From contig DAOWNP010000188.1 of the NCBI GenBank assembly GCA_030642545.1, forward strand, positions 1-5,260: DNA of 5,260 nt, read 5' to 3'. Each line of letters starts with the position of its first letter. Position 1 is the stretch's first letter. Shown here piece after piece: positions 1 to 5,153 of this stretch. A model generated the notes under the pieces. The model saw only the letters and a program-made list of their open reading frames with translations, ran no database searches and was not told the DNA's origin. The position numbers and the translations under genes were made by a program. This stretch comes from Desulfobacteraceae bacterium. Lineage in GTDB: Bacteria > Desulfobacterota > Desulfobacteria > Desulfobacterales > DAOWNP01.

Positions 1-468
1 CATCATCTTCTTCTTCCAACTCAAGATCAAGATCAAGCTCGAGATCATCCGCCTCAAGACTCACTTCATCATCTGCAGACTCAGACAATACTTCACCATC
101 ATCTTCTTCTAAATCAAGATCAAGATCAAGATCATCCGCCTCAAGACTTATTTCCTCATCTACAGACTCAGACACAGACACAGCTTTATCATCATCTTCT
201 TCTTCCAACTCAAGATCAATACCAAGATCATCTCCTTCAAGACTTATTTCCTCATCTACAGACTCAGAAAATGCTGCTGCTCCATCGTCTTCTTCCAGAT
301 CAAAATCAAGGTCAAGCTCACCCTCTTCAAGACTCATTTCCTTATCTACAGATTCAGAAGATACTATTTCATCTCCATCGTCTTCTTCTTCCAGCCCAAG
401 ATCAAGATCATCCGCCTCAAAACTCGCTTCATCTCCTGCATCTAAACTCAACTCTTCCAAATCTTCCT
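1..468 (-). repeat. Tandem ~93-bp coding repeats (acidic 29-32 aa units)
   Basis: Five consecutive units can be aligned by the plus-strand landmark CATC(A/G)TCTTC, which occurs at 1, 97, 190, 283 and 376, giving spacings of 96, 93, 93 and 93 bp. All length differences are multiples of 3, so the reading frame of the zinc-ribbon gene is kept. Units at 97-282 are the most alike at DNA level (CCGCCTCAAGACTTATTTCC and CTCATCTACAGACTCAGA recur nearly unchanged). The unit nearest the zinc ribbon (376-468) is the most diverged. The array runs to the window edge, so the total copy number is unknown. Near-identical DNA between neighbouring units suggests recent duplication or gene conversion. Confidence 0.85.
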
Positions 469-592
469 GCTTATCAGGATATGCAGTAAAGATATACTTA
501 CATTTTGAACACCTGACCTTTGTCCCTGATTCCTTTAAAAGACTACTATCAAGATTAAACTTTACCCCACACTTCTCACAAGTAATAATCAT
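1..592 (-). CDS. Zinc-ribbon (MJ0042-type) protein with acidic tandem repeats, 3'-truncated by window edge
   Basis: The first 197 codons are visible, and the frame is still open at position 1, so the C-terminus is missing. Residues 1-39 form a four-cysteine zinc ribbon: C5-x2-C8 and C28-x2-C31, starting MIITCEKCGVKFNLD and reaching CSKCKYIF. This is the pattern of the MJ0042 finger / zinc_ribbon_4-5 families, common as N-terminal domains in Deltaproteobacteria. From about residue 45 onward the protein is a very acidic tail of five tandem repeats of 29-32 residues, built around (S)VDEE(I)SLE, LDLDLDLEE and EDD. No membrane segment is seen in the visible part; relatives often carry one further on. 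The start is supported by AGAGGA at 604-599, 6 nt before the ATG. The gene begins 3 nt after hpt stops, so the two are very likely co-transcribed. The function of this family is not known to me; metal binding is inferred from the cysteines. Zinc-ribbon call high confidence, role unknown. Confidence 0.85.
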   Translation of the reverse strand, partial: MIITCEKCGVKFNLDSSLLKESGTKVRCSKCKYIFTAYPDKQEDLEELSLDAGDEASFEADDLDLGLEEEDDGDEIVSSESVDKEMSLEEGELDLDFDLEEDDGAAAFSESVDEEISLEGDDLGIDLELEEEDDDKAVSVSESVDEEISLEADDLDLDLDLEEDDGEVLSESADDEVSLEADDLELDLDLELEEEDD

Positions 593-595
593 AGT

Positions 596-1126
596 TTATC
601 CTCTCTGATTAAATTTCAGATGATATATTTGCGGTAAATTTCTATATTTTTCAGCATAATCAAGGCCATAACCAACAAAAAAGCCTTCATTCACACTATG
701 GCATATATAATCCACAGGAATATTTATTAGTCTTCGTTCTAATTTATTTATGAGGGTACAAACTTTAATACTTCGAGGCTTAAATTTTTGAAAATAATCA
801 ACAAGAAAATTAAGAGTCAAACCTGTATCAATAATATCTTCTACTATTAACAAGTCTCTATTTTTTACATCAATTGATATTTCTTTTAAAAGAAGAACTT
901 CTTCACTTGATTTGTCACTGTTCCCATAACTTGAAACACTAACAAAATCTATTTGCAATGGCTGAGATATACTTCTTACAAGATCAGACAAAAAGATAAA
1001 GGAGCCTTTTAAAACACCTATTATTACAAGCTCTTTACCTTTATAATCTTTTGTTATCTTCTTTGCTATTTCAGCAACTTTTATTTTTATTTCTTTTTCC
1101 GAAAGAACCGGAATAAGGTTAATCAT
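596..1126 (-). CDS. hpt: Hypoxanthine phosphoribosyltransferase (purine salvage)
   Basis: A 176-residue cytoplasmic enzyme that would transfer the phosphoribosyl group of PRPP to hypoxanthine (and probably guanine) to make IMP/GMP. Family hallmarks are all present: VLKGSFIFLSDLVR at 38-51, the SSYG segment at 65-68, and the PRPP loop VEDIIDTGLT at 95-104 with the acidic pair E96-D97 and the expected catalytic Asp at D100. The purine-side lysine region is TLINKLERR (K128), and the C-terminal purine-recognition block is FVGYGLDYAEKYRNLP at 150-165. Length is normal for bacterial Hpt. The start MINLIPVLSEKEI aligns with the usual N-terminus (xxPVLSEEEI), but no good Shine-Dalgarno precedes it, so translation may be modest. 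It lies 223 bp downstream of the J-domain gene and 3 nt upstream of the zinc-ribbon gene. Guanine versus hypoxanthine preference cannot be read from sequence. Confidence 0.96.
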   Translation of the reverse strand: MINLIPVLSEKEIKIKVAEIAKKITKDYKGKELVIIGVLKGSFIFLSDLVRSISQPLQIDFVSVSSYGNSDKSSEEVLLLKEISIDVKNRDLLIVEDIIDTGLTLNFLVDYFQKFKPRSIKVCTLINKLERRLINIPVDYICHSVNEGFFVGYGLDYAEKYRNLPQIYHLKFNQRG

Positions 1127-1224
1127 TTGAAATACTGAATTTTTTAAAAATTGTTAAAATAAAATATTAGAAATTAATCCAAATATAAATAATCATTCAA
1201 TTCAACTATCTATAGACTAATTAG

Positions 1225-1253
1225 ATTAAAACAATTGTAAAAACATTATTCAA
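1225..1253 (-). promoter_or_regulatory. Candidate sigma70-like promoter for hpt (proximal)
   Basis: Read on the minus strand, TTGAAT (1253-1248) and TTTAAT (1230-1225) are separated by exactly 17 bp. This matches -35 TTGACA at 4/6 and -10 TATAAT at 5/6. It would give a leader of about 90 nt before the hpt ATG. In DNA this AT-rich such matches arise often by chance, so this is a weak call. Confidence 0.25.
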
Positions 1254-1309
1254 TACTCTTAAATTATTATATTAGGAGGATTTTTTTTAATTAAGACTAC
1301 AACTTTCCT

Positions 1310-1336
1310 TTTATATTATCTCCATCTATTTGTCAA
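1310..1336 (-). promoter_or_regulatory. Candidate sigma70-like promoter for hpt (distal)
   Basis: On the minus strand there is a perfect -35 hexamer TTGACA (1336-1331), followed after 15 bp by TATAAA (1315-1310), 5/6 to the -10 consensus. The spacing is 2 bp shorter than ideal. It begins 14 bp after the stop of the J-domain gene and would produce a leader of about 180 nt for hpt. The perfect -35 makes it the stronger of the two hpt candidates despite the spacing. Confidence 0.35.
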
Positions 1337-1349
1337 TAATTTTAGATAA

Positions 1350-2270
1350 CTATATACCACTTTTAACAAGTTTTTTTATAATCTTATTTTGCTCAGGAGT
1401 AAATTTTGCAGGCAAATTCACATCTATTACAACATATAAATCACCTTTTTTTGAACTATTCATATATGACAAACCTAATCCTGGCATACGCATTTGCGTT
1501 TTATGCCTGGTTAAAGGAGGAATCTTTAACTTAAATTCTCTGCCACAAACTGTAGGAATAGAAACAGTAGTTCCAAGAAGTGATTCCGTAAGTTTAATCT
1601 TTTTTGTAATATAAAAATCTCTGTCTTTTAATTTAATTTCCGGATCAGACAAGACTTTTATTTTTATAAAAAGATCTCCTGATGCTCCTCCATATTGACT
1701 TTGCCCTCCCTTACCTTGTAACCGTAATTTTTTCCCATCTCCCATACCTGCCGGAATTTTAACATTAACTGCTTCTGATTTACCATTATGCTCAAAGGTT
1801 ATAGCTTTTGAAACACCAAGTGCAATCTCTCGTATAGTAACCGGTAATTCATAAACCATATCAGAACCTTTTAACCTGTGTTGAGACTGTCTTGCCTTCC
1901 TGCATGATTGATTCCCAGGCATACCTCCAAAAGAAAAATTAAAGCTTCCCCCTCTTCCTGAAAAGCCATTTGACCCAAAACCAAATTCTCTAAAAACATT
2001 ACCAAAATCAAAGCTTCTAAAAATATCTTCCTGAGAAAATTTCTGATGGAAATCTGTTGAACCATATGTATCATATTGCTTACGCTTTTTAGCATCACTT
2101 AACACCGCATACGACTCACTTATTTCTTTAAACTTCTCTTCAGCCTTCTTATCGCCTTTAGTCTGGTCTGGATGGTATTTCATAGCAAGCTTGCGGTAAG
2201 CTTTTTTAATTTCGCTATCAGAGGCTGCTTTTTCAACACCCAATATTTTATAATAATCAGTTTCTGACAT
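1350..2270 (-). CDS. CbpA-like class B J-domain co-chaperone (DnaJ family without zinc finger)
   Basis: A 306-residue Hsp40 protein expected to deliver clients to DnaK and stimulate its ATPase in the cytoplasm. The J domain covers about 5-67, with the essential HPD triad at 33-35 (KYHPDQTKGD) and the helix IV region ending KKRKQYD. A Gly/Phe-rich linker follows at about 84-118 (FDFGNVFREFGFGSNGF). The C-terminal peptide-binding domains come next, with VNVKIPAGMGDGKKLRLQGKG at 169-189 and GDLFIKIKVLSDP at 198-210, and a second barrel to about 290. The four CxxCxGxG zinc repeats of class A DnaJ are absent; only two isolated cysteines are present. Domain order and length match E. coli CbpA (306 aa), so this is probably not the main DnaJ. 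I leave the symbol empty because cbpA and second-dnaJ naming varies. The start is fixed by the SETDYYKILGV N-terminus; the ribosome site is weak (AGAGA about 11 nt upstream). A good promoter lies 62 bp upstream. Confidence 0.93.
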   Translation of the reverse strand: MSETDYYKILGVEKAASDSEIKKAYRKLAMKYHPDQTKGDKKAEEKFKEISESYAVLSDAKKRKQYDTYGSTDFHQKFSQEDIFRSFDFGNVFREFGFGSNGFSGRGGSFNFSFGGMPGNQSCRKARQSQHRLKGSDMVYELPVTIREIALGVSKAITFEHNGKSEAVNVKIPAGMGDGKKLRLQGKGGQSQYGGASGDLFIKIKVLSDPEIKLKDRDFYITKKIKLTESLLGTTVSIPTVCGREFKLKIPPLTRHKTQMRMPGLGLSYMNSSKKGDLYVVIDVNLPAKFTPEQNKIIKKLVKSGI

Positions 2271-2331
2271 AGATAAATTATTCTCTGTTTTTAAAATATT
2301 AATAAAAATACAACTGTTTTAAAATAGTGTA

Positions 2332-2360
2332 AAAATAAGTACTATATAGCTTAATGTCAA
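2332..2360 (-). promoter_or_regulatory. Sigma70-like promoter for the J-domain gene
   Basis: On the minus strand a perfect TTGACA (2360-2355) is followed by a 17-bp spacer and TATTTT (2337-2332, 4/6 to TATAAT). It is 62 bp from the ATG, a normal leader length. It is not a heat-shock sigma32 promoter, since no CCCCAT-type -10 is present, which suggests housekeeping expression. Confidence 0.5.
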
Positions 2361-2428
2361 GCATGTATAAATACAAATTTATTTTTCACGGATTTTATCC
2401 TTACCCTGATATAATCAAAAAATATAAT

Positions 2429-2457
2429 TTGACATAACCAAAAAACATAAATAAAAT
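2429..2457 (+). promoter_or_regulatory. Sigma70-like promoter for the aldolase-Nudix genes
   Basis: Perfect -35 TTGACA at 2429-2434, 17-bp spacer, and -10 TAAAAT at 2452-2457 (5/6). It is the best plus-strand promoter match upstream of the aldolase. It lies 268 bp before the ATG and therefore implies an unusually long leader. A nearer promoter hidden in the AT-rich sequence cannot be excluded. Confidence 0.45.
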
Positions 2458-2481
2458 AAAAAATAATTTGTTTTATTTTAT
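2451..2481. repeat. AT-only inverted repeat overlapping the aldolase promoter -10
   Basis: ATAAAATAAAA (2451-2461) and TTTTATTTTAT (2471-2481) are perfect reverse complements separated by 9 nt. The left arm covers the -10 hexamer and the right arm lies just past the predicted transcription start. This could be an operator, a weak hairpin in the leader, or chance in sequence composed almost entirely of A and T. Confidence 0.4.
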
Positions 2482-2725
2482 GCTAATTTTGATTGTATCT
2501 TTTGATAAATTTTTAAAAAAAATCAAGATTACTTTCTTCAAATATTCTGGCTTTTTGTTTTTTGAGATCAAACATAACATCAAGCATCAGACATTAAAAT
2601 GTAAGATATAGTCAAAATTGAAACAAAATCAAAAAAAATTTCAATAAAAATCAAATATTTTTAAATTTAGAAAATATAGATAAAATATTAATCCTTTAAC
2701 CTAATATATTTTCAGGAGATTAAAC

Positions 2726-4018
2726 ATGATTCAAAACAATACCTCTGCAAATAATTATAAAAAAGCATTAGAAGTTGGAAGACCACCAAACATTACCACT
2801 TTATTTCCTAACTCAAAAGCCCTGATTGTTTCCGGAAAATATATTAACAATGCAATGCTCACAAAAAAAAATGCCATGACAATTGCTGCAAACGGAAGAA
2901 GCAGCTTCATTATTAAAGGAGCACTGCTTGCTGCTCAAAAGGCAAATGCTGCAATTATTATTGAAATTGCAAAATCAGAAGGCGGTCAAAATGCATATTG
3001 CCCTGTCAGCCTCTGGAACATAGCAAGACATGTAGATGCTTTTTGTAATGAGTTAAATATTACAATACCAGTTGCAATTCATGCTGATCATTATGCTATA
3101 AAAAACGACAATGATCTTGAAAATGCATTTACAGAAATCCCCACACTATTTGAAGCAGGAATAACTTCAATTGCAATTGATGCATCTCATCAACATGATG
3201 ACAAAAATCTGCTTGCCAATATCAAATTAAATCACCTTATACCCAAATGGGCAGGGCTTGAAACCGAAGTTGGGGAAATTAAAGGTAAAGCCGGTCTGTC
3301 AACCGCAGAAGAAGCTCTATTTTTAATACAGGGATTAAATGCCCATAATATTTTCCCTGATTGGATTGCTTTAAATAACGGAACAACACACGGCATTGAA
3401 GAGAGCAGTCAGGGTATTTCTGTTGAATTAACAAAAGAAATTCATGATGCAATAGACAAATATAATGTTTCAGGTGCTCAGCATGGTACATCAGGAAATA
3501 ATTCTGATAGATTAAGAGCTATTGCAGCAGAAACAAGAACAACCAAAGCTAATGTTGCAACAGCCCTTCAAATGATATCATGGGGACTGAAAGTCAATGA
3601 TTTCGGTAATGCCATTATGGATGAAAATAAAAATTTCATAAAAGAAAAAAACAAGGGTATATCTGAAAAAGTCTGGGCTCAAATGACCGGCTACGCCAAT
3701 TCTCATAAAATATTCGGTGGAAACTATAAAAAGCTTAACCTGCCGTTTGAAAATATTTTACTGGCACAACCAAAAGAAATAAGAGAAAGAATGGTAAAAA
3801 GAGTTGAAGAATTTATTTATAATATACTTGTAAATGTCTTTAATGCTCAAGATACTGCACCCTTTGTCATTGAAAACATTTTAGATTCAAATACATTTAC
3901 TTCACAACAAAAAACAGAAAGAATAGAAGATCCTTCCATGTGGACAGAAGAAAAAATAATTAAACAGGCAGCATCTATTTCTTCAATTAAAGGTCCTGAT
4001 GGAGATTTCGATGACTAA
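2726..4018 (+). CDS. Class II (zinc) fructose-bisphosphate aldolase, long variant
   Basis: A 430-residue member of the class II ketose-bisphosphate aldolase family, which splits or forms fructose 1,6-bisphosphate from DHAP and glyceraldehyde 3-phosphate using a metal ion. Expected catalytic positions can be placed: HADHY at 119-123 (catalytic Asp D121, metal His H122), IDASH at 151-155, GLETEVGE at 177-184 (metal Glu region), NNGTTHG at 217-223 (metal His H222) and SGAQHGTSG at 249-257 (metal His H253). Departures from E. coli FbaA: the DHAP-contact motif N-x-D-T reads NVAT (276-279), and about 140 residues follow it, ending in an acidic tail. The family is clear; the exact substrate is inferred, so no symbol is given. 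Strong ribosome site AGGAG (2714-2718), 7 nt before the ATG. The last 8 nt overlap the Nudix gene, implying translational coupling. Codon use is AT-rich like its neighbours, with no sign of recent transfer. Confidence 0.88.
   Translation: MIQNNTSANNYKKALEVGRPPNITTLFPNSKALIVSGKYINNAMLTKKNAMTIAANGRSSFIIKGALLAAQKANAAIIIEIAKSEGGQNAYCPVSLWNIARHVDAFCNELNITIPVAIHADHYAIKNDNDLENAFTEIPTLFEAGITSIAIDASHQHDDKNLLANIKLNHLIPKWAGLETEVGEIKGKAGLSTAEEALFLIQGLNAHNIFPDWIALNNGTTHGIEESSQGISVELTKEIHDAIDKYNVSGAQHGTSGNNSDRLRAIAAETRTTKANVATALQMISWGLKVNDFGNAIMDENKNFIKEKNKGISEKVWAQMTGYANSHKIFGGNYKKLNLPFENILLAQPKEIRERMVKRVEEFIYNILVNVFNAQDTAPFVIENILDSNTFTSQQKTERIEDPSMWTEEKIIKQAASISSIKGPDGDFDD
4001..4005 (+). promoter_or_regulatory. 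Ribosome binding site fixing the Nudix start inside the aldolase gene
   Basis: GGAGA lies within the final codons of the aldolase gene, with a 5-nt spacer to the ATG at 4011. An in-frame ATG at 3999 overlaps this site and has no comparable site of its own, so 4011 is the preferred start. Confidence 0.7.
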
Positions 4019-4520
4019 TGTTATAGAAAAAAAATTTTGCCATTTTTGTGCAAATAAATTAATAAAAAAAAATATAGAGGGGCGGTTGCGTCTTTACTGT
4101 AATAAATGCGATTGCCCTATTTATGAAAACCCTGTTCCTGCAAATGCAGCTATTGTTATAAATAATCAAAACAAACTGCTTCTTGTAAAACGTGGGGTTC
4201 TTCCACATATAGGCAGCTGGTGCCTTCCTGGTGGTTTTATGGAAATAGGAGAAACTCCTGAAGAAGGTGTATTAAGAGAACTTAAAGAAGAAACAGGGCT
4301 TTGCGGAAAAATTGAACTGTTAATTGGTGCAACACAAACAAACAATCCTTTTTATCATTCTATTTTAATTTTATGTTATTTAATAAAAAATTATAAAGGT
4401 TTGTTAATTGCCGGCAGTGATTCTATTGATACTGCTTTTTTCCCACTTACAGATCTGCCAAAAATCCCGTTTACTTCTCATGAAAATTTTATCAGAATAT
4501 ATAAAACAGCTTATCAATAA
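4011..4520 (+). CDS. Nudix hydrolase with N-terminal zinc ribbon (NudC/ADP-ribose pyrophosphatase-like)
   Basis: A 169-residue protein that would hydrolyse a nucleoside diphosphate linked to another group, with Mg2+ or Mn2+ held by the Nudix helix. An N-terminal zinc ribbon has C10-x2-C13 and C30-x2-C33, followed by YENPVPA (38-44), a linker typical of zinc-ribbon Nudix proteins. The Nudix box at 75-97 fits GX5EX7REUXEEXGU exactly: G75, E81, R89-E90, E93-E94 and G96, in the context GGFMEIGETPEEG and RELKEETGL. Length fits the small zinc-ribbon Nudix proteins and is shorter than full NudC. The NADH-specific SQPWPFPxS motif of NudC is not seen, so NADH is not the assured substrate; ADP-ribose or another dinucleotide is equally possible. 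The start at 4011 overlaps the aldolase stop by 8 nt. It is probably a partner in the aldolase transcript without implying a shared pathway. Confidence 0.92.
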   Translation: MTNVIEKKFCHFCANKLIKKNIEGRLRLYCNKCDCPIYENPVPANAAIVINNQNKLLLVKRGVLPHIGSWCLPGGFMEIGETPEEGVLRELKEETGLCGKIELLIGATQTNNPFYHSILILCYLIKNYKGLLIAGSDSIDTAFFPLTDLPKIPFTSHENFIRIYKTAYQ

Positions 4521-4554
4521 GCCCCAATTCTCATTCAAATACTGGAATATTTTC

Positions 4555-4581
4555 TAAAGTATTTAAAATATCATCCGATAT
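4555..4581 (+). promoter_or_regulatory. Sigma28 (FliA) flagellar class 3 promoter
   Basis: TAAAGTAT (4555-4562) and TCCGATAT (4574-4581) are separated by exactly 11 bp. The enterobacterial FliA consensus is TAAAGTTT-N11-GCCGATAA, so the matches are 7/8 and 6/8, including the diagnostic CCGAT core. CCGAT is unlikely by chance in such AT-rich DNA. The site lies just upstream of a two-gene unit ending in flgM, the gene for the inhibitor of this very sigma factor. The predicted start is near 4588, directly in front of the AAGGAG site at 4591-4596. Confidence 0.75.
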
Positions 4582-4604
4582 GTTTATTAAAAGGAGTTGT
4601 TATT

Positions 4605-4841
4605 ATGACAAAACTAACAAATTTTTCAACATATAACATGCAGAAAATATTAAAGTTTTATAGTAATACTCTATTAAATGATATCGAAAACAATGATAAA
4701 AACAAAGGACAAAAAATAATTTTAAAAAAAAATAATTTTATCTTTAATACAGCTGAAAAGAAAAAAAAATTTATTGGCAAAATATATACACATTTATTTT
4801 CTCATATTAAAACAATAAAAACTTATAATAATAAAGATTAA
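4605..4841 (+). CDS. Small lysine-rich FlgM-adjacent protein, possibly DVU0524-type FlgM-associated family
   Basis: A 78-residue basic protein, rich in Lys and Asn, with no signal peptide or membrane segment. The start is well supported: AAGGAG at 4591-4596, 8 nt before the ATG, just after a sigma28 promoter. It ends 3 nt before flgM, so the pair forms one transcript. Two short blocks stand out: YNMQKILKFYSNTL (10-23), an amphipathic helix-like N-terminus, and TAEKKKKFIGKIYTHLFSHI (49-68), a second likely helix. From memory, this layout (YN-hydrophobic-x-x-Y block, then S/T-AE-x-K-(K/R)-x-x-I-x-K-I) resembles the small protein encoded directly upstream of flgM in Desulfobacterota, called DVU0524 family. 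That assignment is inference, since the middle of the protein is too divergent to align by eye. A run of nine A (4724-4732) and one of eight (4761-4768) lie in the coding region. Its biochemical role is unknown to me. Confidence 0.7.
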   Translation: MTKLTNFSTYNMQKILKFYSNTLLNDIENNDKNKGQKIILKKNNFIFNTAEKKKKFIGKIYTHLFSHIKTIKTYNNKD

Positions 4842-4844
4842 ATC

Positions 4845-5135
4845 ATGACTAATATAAAAACAACATCTGCAGATCTCAATATACAATCATACAAAAATGC
4901 TCTGCATAAAAATACAGAAAAAAAAACCCACTCCTTTAATAATAAGCCTGAGTCTGACAGAGATAAAATAAAAGTCAATATTTCACCATCTACAATCAAT
5001 CTTTCCACAATAAAATCATTTGCTGAAAACTCACCTGATATAAGATTTGAAAAGATCAACTCCTTAAAAGAACAGATCTCTCAAGGCAATTATAAAATTG
5101 ATCCAGATATAATTGCTGACAATATTATAGGATAA
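4845..5135 (+). CDS. flgM: Anti-sigma28 factor FlgM (negative regulator of flagellin synthesis)
   Basis: A 96-residue protein expected to bind and inhibit the flagellar sigma factor FliA until the hook-basal body is finished, when FlgM is exported through the flagellar type III apparatus. The N-terminal half (1-40) is polar and low in complexity, as expected of the disordered export half of FlgM. The sigma-binding half is recognisable: a short serine-rich block DKIKVNISPSTINL (40-53), then the conserved C-terminal core DIRFEKINSLKEQISQGNYK (65-84) and IDPDIIADNII (85-95). This is the R-x-x-K-(V/I)-x-x-(L/I)-(K/R)-x-x-I-x-x-G-x-Y-x-(V/I)-(D/N)-P pattern of the family. Length is normal. No strong ribosome site precedes the ATG, and the upstream gene stops only 3 nt before, so translation is probably coupled. 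Transcription most likely comes from the sigma28 promoter at 4555, which would make FlgM production self-limiting. A terminator follows. Confidence 0.93.
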   Translation: MTNIKTTSADLNIQSYKNALHKNTEKKTHSFNNKPESDRDKIKVNISPSTINLSTIKSFAENSPDIRFEKINSLKEQISQGNYKIDPDIIADNIIG

Positions 5136-5152
5136 ATTGTTTATGTAACAAT
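5136..5152 (+). repeat. Small hairpin directly after flgM
   Basis: ATTGTT (5136-5141) and AACAAT (5147-5152) form a perfect 6-bp stem with a 5-nt loop, starting at the first base after the flgM stop codon. It is AT-rich and weak alone, but it is the first of three consecutive hairpins. Confidence 0.4.
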
Positions 5153-5153
5153 C

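Larger units (their letters stand above)
1127..1349. other. AT-rich intergenic region between the J-domain gene and hpt
   Basis: These 223 bp have no credible gene on either strand. They hold two candidate minus-strand promoters for hpt (listed separately). No GC-rich stem followed by a T-run is seen after the J-domain gene, so read-through from that gene into hpt is possible. The plus-strand AGGAGGA near 1274 looks like a ribosome binding site but is followed at once by stop codons. Confidence 0.6.
2271..2725. other. 455-bp intergenic region between the divergent J-domain and aldolase genes
   Basis: This extremely AT-rich stretch has no gene I can support. It contains a minus-strand promoter for the J-domain gene (2332-2360), a 12-bp interrupted palindrome TGTATAAATACA just upstream of that promoter (2364-2375), and a plus-strand promoter (2429-2457). 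An 11-bp AT-only inverted repeat (2451-2461 / 2471-2481) overlaps the plus-strand -10. If the plus-strand promoter is used, about 260 nt (2464-2725) would be an untranslated aldolase leader. It is rich in short TCAA/ATCAA words, and I find no recognisable riboswitch or terminator in it. No CIRCE element or sigma32-type promoter is visible. Confidence 0.6.

Noticed and set aside
1..468. Regularly spaced repeats that could be taken for a CRISPR array
   Set aside because: Units are ~93 bp, contiguous, without unique spacers, and translate in one continuous frame as acidic protein repeats.
271..489. Plus-strand open frame of 72 codons rich in Leu, His and Gln
   Set aside because: It is the antisense of the acidic repeats of the zinc-ribbon gene; composition is a by-product of GAA/GAT/CTT codons, and it lacks a ribosome site.
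1274..1290. Plus-strand AGGAGGA resembling a strong ribosome binding site
   Set aside because: It is followed by a T-run and TAA stops with no start codon or open frame.
1330..1614. Plus-strand open frame of 94 codons with a hydrophobic N-terminus
   Set aside because: It lies antisense to the C-terminal domain of the J-domain gene, which is well conserved; no ribosome site or family resemblance.
1871..2098. Minus-strand open frame in another phase within the J-domain gene
   Set aside because: It is an out-of-frame shadow of the Gly/Phe-rich region; the J-domain frame is intact throughout, so no frameshift needs explaining.
2548..2565. TGGC...TTG motif considered as a sigma54 promoter for the aldolase
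   Set aside because: The required GC of the -12 element is missing, so the match is only to T-rich sequence.
2271..2725. Heat-shock control (CIRCE element or sigma32 promoter) upstream of the J-domain gene
   Set aside because: No TTAGCACTC/GAGTGCTAA pair and no CCCCAT-type -10 is present; only sigma70-like hexamers are found.
3279..3491. Minus-strand open frame of 70 codons inside the aldolase gene
   Set aside because: Antisense shadow of the catalytic core of the aldolase.
3999..4013. Upstream ATG at 3999 as the Nudix start
   Set aside because: It would overlap the GGAGA ribosome site, has no good site of its own and adds only MEIS; the ATG at 4011 has ideal spacing.
4538..4564. Hairpin AAATACT/AGTATTT after the Nudix gene as a terminator
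   Set aside because: The 7-bp stem is AT-rich, has a 13-nt loop and no T-run after it, and it overlaps the sigma28 -35 element.
4838..5059. Minus-strand open frame of 73 codons opposite flgM
   Set aside because: It is fully antisense to the recognised flgM frame, and its hydrophobicity comes from the complement of Lys/Asn/Asp codons.
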